In this document: in pieces, positions 16,572 to 25,375 of the stretch
Numbering within the stretch: position 1 is the stretch's first letter
Layout: every line of letters begins with the position of its first letter
DNA from: Bradyrhizobium liaoningense
GTDB taxonomy: Bacteria > Pseudomonadota > Alphaproteobacteria > Rhizobiales > Xanthobacteraceae
Length of the DNA: 64,000 bases
Assembly: GCF_018130825.1 (NCBI RefSeq)
Contig: NZ_JAFCJS010000004.1
Location: 372,001 to 436,000 of the forward strand
Direction of reading: 5' to 3'
The notes under the pieces: generated by a model
The model's input: only the letters and a program-made list of their open reading frames with translations
What the model was told of the DNA's origin: nothing
Database searches by the model: none
Made by a program: the position numbers and the translations under genes

Positions 16572-17204
16572 CTACCGCGTCTCCAGCATGGCGACGCGGA
16601 TGCCGAGATAGATGAAGAGGCCGCCGAGCGCACGGTTGATCCAGGCGATGGCGCCCTCGGACTGCCGCAGCCGGTTGGCGGCCTTGGCCGCGAACGCGGC
16701 GAGCACCAGGCACCACAGCGTCCCCGTAAAGATGAAGATCAGGCCGAGCGTCAGGAAGGCGAGCGGCTTGTGCGGCGCATCGGCTGCGACGAATTGCGGC
16801 AGGAACGCCAGGAAGAACAGCGCGACCTTGGGATTGAGCGCGTTGGTGAAGACGCCCTGAAGGAAGACCCGGCGCAGCGAGCTCCGCTCGCCCTGGTCCC
16901 GGACCGCCGCCAGCACCGGGCGCGACCACAGCATCTGGAGGCCGGTGACGACCAGATAGGCCGCCCCGACCAGCTTCAGGATCGAGAAGGCGGTCGACGA
17001 GGCCATCAGCAGGGCCGAAAGCCCGATCGCCGCGCCCGCGACATGGAAAAAGCAGCCGCAACTGATGCCCAGGGCGGCGGCGGCCCCGCCCCGCCAGCCC
17101 ATCTGCATGCTGCGGCCGATCACATAGACCGAATCCGGCCCCGGCGTGATGTTGAGCAGTATGCCCGACAGGATGAAGAGCCAGATTTCGTGAATGCCCA
17201 GCAT
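16572..17204 (-). CDS. LysE-family amino-acid exporter
   Basis: A 210-residue membrane protein with about 6 hydrophobic helices. The LysE/RhtB signature NITPGPDSVYVIGRS lies near residues 18-32, and NPKVALFFLAFLPQF near the middle. Members export basic or neutral amino acids or homoserine lactones. It is transcribed alone, divergent from the cyclase-TPR gene. The substrate is unknown. Confidence 0.9.
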   Translation of the reverse strand: MLGIHEIWLFILSGILLNITPGPDSVYVIGRSMQMGWRGGAAAALGISCGCFFHVAGAAIGLSALLMASSTAFSILKLVGAAYLVVTGLQMLWSRPVLAAVRDQGERSSLRRVFLQGVFTNALNPKVALFFLAFLPQFVAADAPHKPLAFLTLGLIFIFTGTLWCLVLAAFAAKAANRLRQSEGAIAWINRALGGLFIYLGIRVAMLETR

Positions 17205-17419
17205 GCGTGAGGTACCCAGGTCAGCCTTGAGAAGCCGGCTTATTCGGTTCGCTCCTCCCCGTCCACCACCGGGATTGCGTAGGATTTACCTTGAATTTGC
17301 AATGCGATCATACTTCCGCTCGGCCCCATCTGCTTTATAAAGGCAGGGTTCTTGAAATGCGGGATTCGAGGCGACTGCCACGCCGTGGCCGGTCCCCCCT
17401 CCCTTGGAGCTCCGAGGAT

Positions 17420-19216
17420 ATGGAAAGACGTCTGGCAGCCATCGTCTGCGCCGATGTCGCCGGCTATTCGCGCATGATGGGCAGCGACGAAGCCGGCACC
17501 CATGCCGCCTTCAAGGCCCATCGCGCCGCGATTCACCCCATCATCCTCAATCACGGCGGCCGCGTCGTGAAGAACACCGGCGACGGCTTCCTGCTGGAGT
17601 TCGCCTCCATCGTCGGCGCCACCGAGGCGGCGGTCGCGATGCAGACGCTGATGGCGGAGCGCAACCATCATCTGCCGGCCGATCGCGCCATGCAGTTCCG
17701 GCTCGGCATCCACATGGGCGACGTCATCGCCGACGAGGACGAGGTCTTCGGTGACGATGTCAACATCGCCGTCCGCCTCGAATCCGTGGCGAGCCCCGGC
17801 GGCTTCGCCATCTCGGCCAAGGCCTACCGGGAGGCGAGCAAGCATCTCACCGTGCCCCTGACCGATGCCGGCAACCACCGCTTCAAGAACATCAAGGATG
17901 CGGTCGGGGTCTTTACCTGGACGCCCGAGGGCGCGCCGGCGCTCGCACCCGAGCTGCGAGAGGCATCCGCCCTCTCGCAGCAGTACCGCACGGCGATCGT
18001 CGGCGTGCTGCCCTTCGCCAATCTCAGCGACGCCCAGGACGAATATTTCTCCGACGGCCTCACCGAGGATCTGATCCACGCGCTGTCGCTGCAATCCTTC
18101 TATCGTGTGCTGAGCCGCAACTCGACCTTCGCCTTCAAGGGCAAGAATTTGAGCACGCGCCTGATCGCGCGCGAGATCGACGCCACCTATCTGATCCAGG
18201 GCTCGGTGCGCCGCGCCGGCGCCAAGATCCGCGTCACCGCCGAGCTGATCGCGCCGGAAACCGGCGAGCAGCTCTGGACCGGGCGCTACGACCGCGACAT
18301 CGGCGATCTGTTCGCGATGCAGGACGAGATCACCACCAATCTGTCCGCCGCCATCGCCACCGAGATCGTCCGTGCCGAAGCCTCGGCGCCGGCGCGGCTC
18401 TCGACCGACGTCACCGCATGGGACCGCTTCCTCAAGGGACTGTCCCATTACTACCGGCAGACCAAGGAAGACCTGGCCACCGCGGTCGACCTGTTCCGGG
18501 AAGCCATCAGGCTCGATCCCAAGCTATCGATCGCGCATGCCTATCTCGCCACGATCCAGATCCAGAGTATCCAGTTCGGCTGGGTCAAGGGCACGCGGGA
18601 GATGTGGGCCGAGGCGATGCATCTCGCCGAGACCAGCGTCCGGCTCGATCCGCGCTCCTCCTTCGCGTTCTCGATCCTGTCCTGGGCCCACGGCATGGAA
18701 GGCCATTACGAGGCCGCGATGGACGCCGCCAAGCGTGCGGTCGCGCTCAACCCCTATGACAACGGCGCGCGCGGGGTACTCGGCATCTGCCATTTCATCA
18801 TCGGCGAGCATCGCGAGGCGATCGAGCTGTTCTCGATGGCCTCGCAGCGCGACAACAGCGACCCGCGCTATCAATGGGCCGCGCTGAACGCCTTCAGCCA
18901 TTATCTCCTAAGACAATATGACGCGACCCTGTCGTGGGCCCGCGAGCAGCTCTACATCAACCCGAACCACATGCAGGCGCTGGCGATCCGCGCCGCAGCG
19001 CTGGCACAGTTGGGGCGGGACGATGAGGCAAGCGAGGCGACCCATGTGCTCATGGGCAATTACCCGACCCTGAACGTCGACCGTCACCTGCGCAATTTCC
19101 ACTGGAAGCGGCCCGAAGACCTCGCCCATTATCGCGAGGGTCTGCTGAAGGCCGGCGTGCCGCTCGGCAAGCTGACCCTGGTCCAGAGCGACCTCAAACG
19201 CGCCGCCGAGTCCTGA
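17420..19216 (+). CDS. Class III cyclase with periplasmic-protein-like middle domain and TPR repeats
   Basis: A 598-residue protein. The N-terminus is a class III nucleotide cyclase domain: metal Asp12 in CADVAGYS and Asp55 in NTGDGFLLEF, and DDVNIAVRLE with Asn115 and Arg119. Residues about 170-290 contain VGVLPFANLS, YFSDGLTEDLIHALS and VRRAGAKIRVTAELI, the TolB/FlgO-like module usual in these proteins. TPR-like repeats fill the last 250 residues (for example AIRLDPKLSIAHAYLA). The start at 17420 is chosen because the cyclase motif begins immediately. GAGG lies close before it. An alternative ATG is at 17357. Soluble, no membrane helix seen. Confidence 0.85.
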   Translation: MERRLAAIVCADVAGYSRMMGSDEAGTHAAFKAHRAAIHPIILNHGGRVVKNTGDGFLLEFASIVGATEAAVAMQTLMAERNHHLPADRAMQFRLGIHMGDVIADEDEVFGDDVNIAVRLESVASPGGFAISAKAYREASKHLTVPLTDAGNHRFKNIKDAVGVFTWTPEGAPALAPELREASALSQQYRTAIVGVLPFANLSDAQDEYFSDGLTEDLIHALSLQSFYRVLSRNSTFAFKGKNLSTRLIAREIDATYLIQGSVRRAGAKIRVTAELIAPETGEQLWTGRYDRDIGDLFAMQDEITTNLSAAIATEIVRAEASAPARLSTDVTAWDRFLKGLSHYYRQTKEDLATAVDLFREAIRLDPKLSIAHAYLATIQIQSIQFGWVKGTREMWAEAMHLAETSVRLDPRSSFAFSILSWAHGMEGHYEAAMDAAKRAVALNPYDNGARGVLGICHFIIGEHREAIELFSMASQRDNSDPRYQWAALNAFSHYLLRQYDATLSWAREQLYINPNHMQALAIRAAALAQLGRDDEASEATHVLMGNYPTLNVDRHLRNFHWKRPEDLAHYREGLLKAGVPLGKLTLVQSDLKRAAES

Positions 19217-19395
19217 CGGCCGCGGTCCCGCCCTTCACGGCAAGCTGCGCGCGCCCGCTGTTGTTGACAGGACAGTGAAATCAGCCACACTTCATTGCAC
19301 GTTGAAGTAGTATAGTCTGCTGTCGGTTTGTTAGGACTTTCCGCGCTTGATCGGCGCGTCCTTTTTTGCGATTCGCCGTTTTCAGGATTCGGGCC

Positions 19396-22203
19396 ATGCA
19401 TGACCGCTCTTCGAAGCCGCCCTTCGACCCTTCGATCCAGGTCTCGCCGAACAATCCCTGTCCATTCCTGCGCGGCCTCGTCGGCGAAGGCTTCGTCGAT
19501 GGCGGGACAGTGCCGCTCCGGACGCTGTCACAAACCATCGCGAATGCAAGCGGCGAGACGGGGCTGAAGAAGACCTCGGCCCGCATCCAGGTCCGCGGCG
19601 TCGCGCTGATCGCCAACGGCGCCTGTCACATCCTGCAGAGCATCTTCTGGGGCGCGCAGCTCAATGGCTTGCGCGGCGGCCCGCTCGACAAGCTCGGTGC
19701 CGGCTCGCGCATCCTCGGCGTCGACGGGTGTGTCAACGAGGAGGAGATCGCGCGGCTCGCCGGTTTCGGCAGCACCTATGCCGATCCCGATGGCGGCACA
19801 GAGACCGGGCTCAACGCCTCGCAAATCCAGACCTTCATGAAGGACAACCTCAAGCGCGCCGGCAAGCAAGCGCGCTGGTACTACCCGATCCTGATGAAGT
19901 TCGAATGGCCGATCCTGCTCAAGATCATGGGCAAGGGCCAGGGTGACGACCGCTATCTCAGCGTGGCCGAGGTGAGGACATTGTTCAACGAGCGCAAATT
20001 CCCTGACAGGATCACCCAGCGGGTCGTCAGCCAGCCGGTCACTCCGCCCTCGCTGATCTTGCGCGCTGCCGGCGGACTGGTCGCCGCGCTTCTCGTCTTC
20101 GGCATCGTGGCGCTGCGCTTTCCCGATCAATTCCAGCCAATGCTGCCCGGCATCCTCGGGGACCTCGTAGCGCCGCCATTGCCCACGCAAGTCGAACCGC
20201 GAGCCGCGTACTGGCTCGAGCAGAACTGGGCGCTGGAGGACCGGCACTGGTTTCATCACGCCAGCCAGGGCACCGCGACCTTCCCTGTGCCCTATAGCTG
20301 GTTTATGGCGCTCGAGCAGCCGCGGCTTCATTTCTTCGCCAAGCCCGGGATGCTGCACGACAGCGACCATCTGCAGCGCTTCGGCTTCATCCCGAGCCCG
20401 CAGACGATCAACACCGACGACGCCACACTGCGCCGGTTCGGCTATGCCAACGTCTACGACAAGACGAAGCCGGTGCCGGCGCGACTCTGGGATCCGCCGG
20501 TGAACTGGGGCGCCCAGGCCGAAAACGTCGACGGCCTGCCCGTCGGCTTTGCGCGCATGACCGGCGTCGCCGATCCCGCAACCGGCCAGCTCGGCGAGGA
20601 CCGGATCGGCCTGACCTGCGCCGCCTGCCACACCGGCCAGATCCATTACAAAGGCATCGACATCCGTTTCGACGGCGGTCCGGCGATGACCGATTTGAGG
20701 AAGCTCGAGGTCACGACCGGCCTGTCGATCGCCTACACGCTCTACGTCCCGGGTCGCTTCACGCGCTTCGCCGACCGTGTGCTCGGCTCCTCCGCCAGCG
20801 ATGCGGACCGCGATGCGCTGAAGCAGAAGCTGAGCGCGATCGGCACGTTCCTGGTCGACTGGGAGAAGACCTACGCGAAAACCATCGCCGGCAAGACGAG
20901 GCTCAATCCGAAGACAAAGCGGGAAGAGCCGCAAGAGAATACCGAGGAAGGATACGGCCGTCTCGACGCGCTCAACCGCATCGGCAATCAGGTCTTCGCC
21001 CAGGACATGACGCTCAGCGGCCTCAGCGGCTTCGAAAAGAACCTGCATGCCCAGGACGCGCCGGTCAGCTTCCCGCCGATCTGGACCGTACCCTGGCTCA
21101 AATACGCGCAATATGATGCGTCCATCGAACAACCGCTGATCCGCAACGCCGGCGAAGCGCTGGGCGTGACCGCGCTGCTCAACCTGTCCGACAACACCCC
21201 CAAGGACAGGCTGTTCAGCTCGTCGATGGACGTCAAGAATCTGAACTGGATCGAGGACCTGCTGAAGGGCTCGCCGCCCTATCCGAAGAAGCAACTCTCC
21301 GGACTGACATCGCCGAAATGGCCGTCGGACATCTTCGGCGATGCTGCCTGGAAGATCGATGACGAGCGCGTCAAACGCGGCCGCAGGCTCTATGCGGAGA
21401 TCTGCGTCGAATGCCATCTCGGTCCGGTCAACGATCGCAAGTTCGACGACGAATTTCCGGCCCAGAGCATCTGGTCATCGCCCCGCTGGGAGACCATCGG
21501 CAACGACAAATTCCTGAACGAGGTCCAGAAGAGCGTCAAAGGCATGGGGACCGACCCCGCCCAGGCCGGCGTGCTGGCGACGCGGACGGTTCAGGTACCG
21601 GGCTTCCTCCAGCTCAACCCCACGCAGAACCTCAATGCCTGGTGGAACTGCAATCTGCCGGATATTTCTTCGACCGACATGCCGTACTCGCTTGGCCTGA
21701 TGGTGCTCGTTGACATCGTCGCCCGCAAGGCGATGGACGATGCGAAGATCGACCCGAAGATTCAGGATGCCTGGTGGGGCAAGCGCAAGAACTGCCCGAA
21801 TCCCGGTCCGCAGCCGGCCGAGAAGAACGAGCCGGGGCCCTGGTATCGCGCGCGCCCGCTCAACGGCGTCTGGGCCACAGCGCCCTACCTGCACAATGGA
21901 TCGGTCCCCTCGCTGTACTGGATGCTGAGCCCCGCGGCCGAGCGGCCGAAATCGTTCTGCATGGGTGGTGGCCGCGACTACGATCCGAAACAGGTCGGCT
22001 TCGCGGTCTCCGACGGCGAGAGCTGCAAGACCGGGCAGTCGCGCTTCTCGACGCGGGCGTCTGATGGCACCGACATGTATGGCAACAGCAATGCCGGCCA
22101 CTCGTTCGACGGCACGCCGGGGCCCGGCAAGGACGGCACCATCGGCCGCGTGCTCAAAGAGCAGGAGCGCTACGACCTGATCGAGTATCTGAAGACGCTG
22201 TAG
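19396..22203 (+). CDS. Membrane-anchored dihaem cytochrome c peroxidase/RoxA-like protein with unusual N-terminal domain
   Basis: A 935-residue protein. Residues 1-210 are cytoplasmic by topology and carry NPCPFLRGLVGEGFVDGG (Pro-Cys-Pro at 21-23, reminiscent of haem-thiolate peroxygenases) and two EF-hand-like loops, VDGCVNEEEI (109-118) and DPDGGTETGLNASQI (130-144). A membrane helix follows at about 220-241. The large remainder is a dihaem cytochrome c peroxidase/MauG/RoxA-like domain with haem motifs CAACH (408-412) and CVECH (670-674). Related family members are peroxidases or oxygenases of hydrophobic substrates. The activity here is not known. AGGA 8 bases before the ATG supports this start. 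It stands alone. Confidence 0.8.
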   Translation: MHDRSSKPPFDPSIQVSPNNPCPFLRGLVGEGFVDGGTVPLRTLSQTIANASGETGLKKTSARIQVRGVALIANGACHILQSIFWGAQLNGLRGGPLDKLGAGSRILGVDGCVNEEEIARLAGFGSTYADPDGGTETGLNASQIQTFMKDNLKRAGKQARWYYPILMKFEWPILLKIMGKGQGDDRYLSVAEVRTLFNERKFPDRITQRVVSQPVTPPSLILRAAGGLVAALLVFGIVALRFPDQFQPMLPGILGDLVAPPLPTQVEPRAAYWLEQNWALEDRHWFHHASQGTATFPVPYSWFMALEQPRLHFFAKPGMLHDSDHLQRFGFIPSPQTINTDDATLRRFGYANVYDKTKPVPARLWDPPVNWGAQAENVDGLPVGFARMTGVADPATGQLGEDRIGLTCAACHTGQIHYKGIDIRFDGGPAMTDLRKLEVTTGLSIAYTLYVPGRFTRFADRVLGSSASDADRDALKQKLSAIGTFLVDWEKTYAKTIAGKTRLNPKTKREEPQENTEEGYGRLDALNRIGNQVFAQDMTLSGLSGFEKNLHAQDAPVSFPPIWTVPWLKYAQYDASIEQPLIRNAGEALGVTALLNLSDNTPKDRLFSSSMDVKNLNWIEDLLKGSPPYPKKQLSGLTSPKWPSDIFGDAAWKIDDERVKRGRRLYAEICVECHLGPVNDRKFDDEFPAQSIWSSPRWETIGNDKFLNEVQKSVKGMGTDPAQAGVLATRTVQVPGFLQLNPTQNLNAWWNCNLPDISSTDMPYSLGLMVLVDIVARKAMDDAKIDPKIQDAWWGKRKNCPNPGPQPAEKNEPGPWYRARPLNGVWATAPYLHNGSVPSLYWMLSPAAERPKSFCMGGGRDYDPKQVGFAVSDGESCKTGQSRFSTRASDGTDMYGNSNAGHSFDGTPGPGKDGTIGRVLKEQERYDLIEYLKTL

Positions 22204-22228
22204 CGCGCTGGTTCTTACGCGCCCGGCT

Positions 22229-22335
22229 CCTCATCCTGAGGAGCCCGCTGAAAGCGGGCGTCTCGAAGGATGGCCGCGGGCGAGATCCGGGCCTTCATGG
22301 TTCGAGACGCGCGTTCCGCGCTCCTCACCATGAGG
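22229..22335. repeat. Palindromic repeat (CCTCATCCTGAGG family), copy 1
   Basis: The outer ends are CCTCATCCTGAGG and CCTCACCATGAGG. The inner part contains GTCTCGAAGGATGG and its inverse TTCGAGACGCG. Related copies lie at 31385-31491 and 37798-37902. It lies downstream of the dihaem gene and before a convergent hydrolase gene. Confidence 0.85.
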
Positions 22336-22379
22336 GGCTTGCGACGAAGCGGGGCGAGGGAGCGCACCGTCGTCCCGCC

Positions 22380-23327
22380 TCACTTGAATAGCGGCGTGCC
22401 CGGCACGAAGGCGTCGAAGGCGGCCCAGAACTGGGAGCGGTAGCGATCCTGCTCCTGGAGGATCTCGTGCTTGGCCCCTGCGATCACGAGATGCGAGCCG
22501 GCGCGCAGATGGTAGGCGAACTCCTCGATCGCCGCGGTCGAGACCACGGTGTCGTTGGAGGCCGCCAGCATCAGGATCGGCTGGCGGATCTCGGAGGGGT
22601 AGTTCATGCCCTTGAAGGTGTTCATCGCGCGGAACGCGGTGTCGGCCCAGGCGACCGTCGGTGACGCCAGTCCCAGCGTCGGATCCTCCTCCAGGATCGC
22701 GGCATTGCGCGCATAGCGGACGGGATCGCTGGTCAGCGGATTGTTGATGAAGGGATTGAGCCCGGTGATGTGATCGCTGCCGCCGGGGACATAGCGGCCG
22801 CCCATGCCCATCAGGCGCATCGTCTTCAGCAGCGTCCGCGCCGGCAACGAGGTGGCGCGGCCAGGCAGGTCGATCATCGGCGCCGACAGCACCATGCGGT
22901 CGAACCAGCGCTTGCCCGCATGCGCGACCCGCAGCATCACCGTGCCGCCCATGGAGTGGGCAAGCGCGAAGAAGGGCGGCGGGCAGTCCGGCAGCACCAC
23001 CTGCTGCACGAAGGTCTCGACGTCGATCTCGAAATCGGAGAAGTCGCGCACATAGCCCTTGCGCGGATCGCGCAGGCGCCGCGAGGAATGGCCCTGCCCG
23101 CGCCAGTCGATCATCGCCACCGCAAAGCCGCGATCGCGCAAATCGCGCACGGTCTCGAAATATTTCTCGATCTGCTCGCTGCGGCCGGTGAAGACGCAGA
23201 CCGTGCCCTTGCGGCCCGCCGGCGGCGCCCAGCGCGCAAAGCGCAGCTCGGCGCCGTCGGGGGTCTTGATGGTGCCGCTGACGACGTTTTCGGGAACGGG
23301 GTTGGACGGTATCGAGAGCAGCGTCAT
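22380..23327 (-). CDS. Alpha/beta hydrolase, monoacylglycerol lipase/lysophospholipase type
   Basis: A 315-residue serine hydrolase of the Hydrolase_4 type. The nucleophile elbow is AHSMGG, preceded by IDWRGQGHSSR, typical of monoglyceride lipase and lysophospholipase L2-like enzymes. The acid is probably Asp in ASNDTVV and the His is in AGAKHEIL. No signal peptide, so cytoplasmic or membrane-associated. The ATG at 23327 is preferred over a TTG at 23363 because the family domain follows it, but no strong ribosome binding site precedes either. Confidence 0.85.
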   Translation of the reverse strand: MTLLSIPSNPVPENVVSGTIKTPDGAELRFARWAPPAGRKGTVCVFTGRSEQIEKYFETVRDLRDRGFAVAMIDWRGQGHSSRRLRDPRKGYVRDFSDFEIDVETFVQQVVLPDCPPPFFALAHSMGGTVMLRVAHAGKRWFDRMVLSAPMIDLPGRATSLPARTLLKTMRLMGMGGRYVPGGSDHITGLNPFINNPLTSDPVRYARNAAILEEDPTLGLASPTVAWADTAFRAMNTFKGMNYPSEIRQPILMLAASNDTVVSTAAIEEFAYHLRAGSHLVIAGAKHEILQEQDRYRSQFWAAFDAFVPGTPLFK

Positions 23328-23400
23328 GATTGGGAGGGCTGGGCGCGAAGTGCTGCAAATCAAGGGGCGGGAGCGCCGAAAAGGCGCTGTTGCCGCCCTC

Positions 23401-23428
23401 TTGAACGCCGTCTCACCCCACCCATATC
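23401..23428 (+). promoter_or_regulatory. Probable promoter of hsp20
   Basis: TTGAAC (23401-23406), a 16-base spacer and CATATC (23423-23428) give a plausible housekeeping promoter, with transcription from about 23435. That leaves a leader of about 110 bases, the length expected for a ROSE-type thermometer. Confidence 0.45.
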
Positions 23429-23434
23429 ACCTTC

Positions 23435-23545
23435 GTGCAGGCCGCTACCAGTGTTTCGGAACCGGAACATCAGGCTGCACACAGACTAAAGCCCGGCCCG
23501 ATGGCGGGCGGGTTACCCAACAGTCGCTCAATGGAGGACTTGACC
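23435..23545 (+). promoter_or_regulatory. Probable ROSE-type RNA thermometer in the hsp20 leader
   Basis: The leader has a strong GC hairpin (CCCGGCCCGATGGCGGGCGGG, about 23491-23513 read as two arms) and, just before the start, TCGCT followed closely by GGAGGA. In ROSE elements the U(U/C)GCU sequence pairs with the Shine-Dalgarno region at low temperature through weak and non-canonical pairs. The same pairing, including a G-G opposition, can be drawn here. ROSE elements control small heat-shock genes in bradyrhizobia, which supports the call. Confidence 0.6.
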
Positions 23546-24007
23546 ATGCGTACCTACGATCTCACCCCCTTCTATCGTTCCACCGTCGGCTTCGACCGTC
23601 TGTTCAACCTGCTCGACCAGGCCAGCTCTGACGGCAGCCCCGGCTATCCCCCCTACAACATCGAGCGCACCGGCGATAACGCCTACCGCATCACCGTCGC
23701 GGTCTCGGGCTTCGCCAAGGATGAGCTCTCCATCGTCGCGAAGGAAAACACGCTGACGATCAAGGGCGAGAAGGTCGCCAACGAGAACTCGAAATCCGAA
23801 GTGCTCTATCGCGGCATCGCCGCGCGTGCCTTCGAGCGCGCCTTCCAGCTTGCCGACTTCGTGCAGGTGAAGGACGCCTCGCTCGAGAACGGCCTGCTTC
23901 ACGTCGATCTCGTCCGCGAAATTCCCGAAGCCAAGAAGCCGCGCCAGATCGCGATCAACACCAGCGCTCCGAAGGCGCAGGTGATCGAGAGCTCGGTCGC
24001 CGCCTAA
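23546..24007 (+). CDS. Hsp20 small heat-shock protein
   Basis: A 153-residue alpha-crystallin-type chaperone. The N-terminal part has the class A pattern (YRSTVGFDRLFNLLD), the alpha-crystallin domain covers about residues 38-130 with ITVAVSGFAKDELSI and the family signature AFERAFQLADFV, then LENGLLHVDLVREIPE. It binds unfolding proteins in large oligomers. GGAGG 8 bases before the ATG at 23546 sets the start, and the leader carries a probable ROSE thermometer, so translation should rise on heating. A strong terminator follows at 24037. An open frame upstream of the ATG is a leader artefact. Confidence 0.93.
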   Translation: MRTYDLTPFYRSTVGFDRLFNLLDQASSDGSPGYPPYNIERTGDNAYRITVAVSGFAKDELSIVAKENTLTIKGEKVANENSKSEVLYRGIAARAFERAFQLADFVQVKDASLENGLLHVDLVREIPEAKKPRQIAINTSAPKAQVIESSVAA

Positions 24008-24036
24008 GCACGGCACGCCACTTCCAGGTTTGAGAA

Positions 24037-24066
24037 AACGCCCCGGTGCCCCGGGGCGTTTTTTTA
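24037..24066 (+). terminator. Rho-independent terminator of hsp20
   Basis: AACGCCCCGG and CCGGGGCGTT form a perfect 10-bp stem with a 4-base loop (TGCC), followed by a run of T. It lies 30 bases after the hsp20 stop. Confidence 0.92.
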
Positions 24067-24365
24067 TTTGTCCAGCTGTGCTCGTGAAACGCCGCGAGTA
24101 GCCCCGCGGCTACTCCTCCGTCGATATATTTCCTACCGACCAGCTGTCTTGTCAGTGCCGCAGAATCCAGCGGCAGTTTTCGGTTGAAATGGAAATACAG
24201 GTTGGACCTGTCATTCTACGTTACCCCGCACACTGCGTAAGTTCGCCCACGCGTCCCGCACATGCCCGACCAAGACGCTTCTCACAGGTAAGTGACTGAG
24301 CGTAACGCCGCTGCCCCGCGCTCCGTCCTTTGGACATCGAACACAAAACGAGACGGAGAACGATC
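24067..24365. other. Intergenic region between hsp20 terminator and hydrolase
   Basis: About 300 bases with no supported CDS. It is less GC-rich in the middle (about 24120-24230) and presumably carries the promoter of the following hydrolase. No clear operator was found. Confidence 0.4.
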
Positions 24366-25136
24366 ATGTCACTTTGGCGCAGCCTTTTCGTCGCCGCGAG
24401 CCTGCTGGCGGCCCCCCTCAGCCTTGCTCACGCGCAGACACCGCAGGCCGTGAAGGCGAAGAACGTCGTGCTGGTGCACGGCGCCTGGGCCGACGGCTCG
24501 AGCTGGTCGGAAGTGATCCCGATCCTCCAGGCGGCAGGCCTGCATGTCACCGCCGTGCAGAATCCGCTGTCGTCGCTCGCCGACTCCGTCGAAGCCACCA
24601 AGCGTGCGCTGGCCGAGCAGGATGGACCGACCGTGCTGGTCGCGCATTCCTGGGGCGGCACGGTGATCAGTCAGGTCGGCACCGACCCGAAGGTCACCGG
24701 CCTCGTTTACGTCGCCGCACGTGCGCCCGATGCCGACGAGGATTTCGTCGCGCTGTCGAAGCAGTTTCCGACCGGCCCCGTGCGCGCCGGCATCGTCGAG
24801 CGCGACGGCTACACCAAGCTGTCGGAGGAGTCCTTCCTGAAGTATTTCGCCAATGGCGTGAAGCCGGAGCAGGCCAAGGAGCTCTACGCGGTGCAGTGGC
24901 CGACGGCGGCCTCGATCTTCGCCGGCCGCACCACGGAAGCGGCATGGCATAGCAAGCCGAGCTGGTACGCGGTGTCGAAGAACGACTACACCATCAACCC
25001 CGATCTCGAACGCTTCCTCGCCAAGCGCATGAACGCCACCACGATCGAGCTCGATGCCGGCCACCTCTCGCTGGTGTCGCATCCGAAGGAGGTGGCGAAT
25101 CTGATCCTGGAGGCTGCGGGATATCCGCGGAGCTGA
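24366..25136 (+). CDS. Secreted alpha/beta hydrolase
   Basis: A 256-residue serine hydrolase with a signal peptide (LFVAASLLAAPLSLAHA). The oxyanion region is VLVHGAWADGSSW, the nucleophile is Ser95 in AHSWGG, and the catalytic His is near 233 in DAGHLSLVSHP. The type resembles small esterases and salicylate-esterase-like or haloperoxidase-like hydrolases. The substrate is unknown. GGAGA 7 bases before ATG 24366 supports the start. A terminator hairpin follows. Confidence 0.88.
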   Translation: MSLWRSLFVAASLLAAPLSLAHAQTPQAVKAKNVVLVHGAWADGSSWSEVIPILQAAGLHVTAVQNPLSSLADSVEATKRALAEQDGPTVLVAHSWGGTVISQVGTDPKVTGLVYVAARAPDADEDFVALSKQFPTGPVRAGIVERDGYTKLSEESFLKYFANGVKPEQAKELYAVQWPTAASIFAGRTTEAAWHSKPSWYAVSKNDYTINPDLERFLAKRMNATTIELDAGHLSLVSHPKEVANLILEAAGYPRS

Positions 25137-25154
25137 GGATGGTTGCGTGAATGC

Positions 25155-25190
25155 AAAAGGCGCCTGAGTTGCTCGGGCGCCTTTTGTTTT
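25155..25190 (+). terminator. Rho-independent terminator
   Basis: AAAAGGCGCC pairs with GGCGCCTTTT around an 11-base loop region, followed by GTTTTG. The A-tract on one side and T-tract on the other suggest it could act in both directions, serving the hydrolase gene and the convergent gene at 25376. Confidence 0.8.
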
Positions 25191-25198
25191 GCTCCAAT

Positions 25199-25325
25199 GT
25201 CGTCCTGGCGAAAGCCAGGACCCATTACCCCAGGGAGTGGTTTAGCGAAGACTCGGAGTTCGGTACTCGCACCCGACCCACTCGATAGACCTCGCGGTAT
25301 GGGTCCTGGCTTTCGCCAGGACGAC
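25199..25325. repeat. Palindromic repeat (GTCGTCCTGGC type)
   Basis: GTCGTCCTGGCGAAAGCCAG at the left is the reverse complement of the right end (CTGGCTTTCGCCAGGACGAC), with an extended arm to CCCAT/ATGGG. It fills the gap between two convergent genes. No coding sequence is seen in it. Confidence 0.9.
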
Positions 25326-25375
25326 ACCGTTGGTGTGGTCGCGTGATCGCGTCAAATGGCGAACGCACCGAAACG

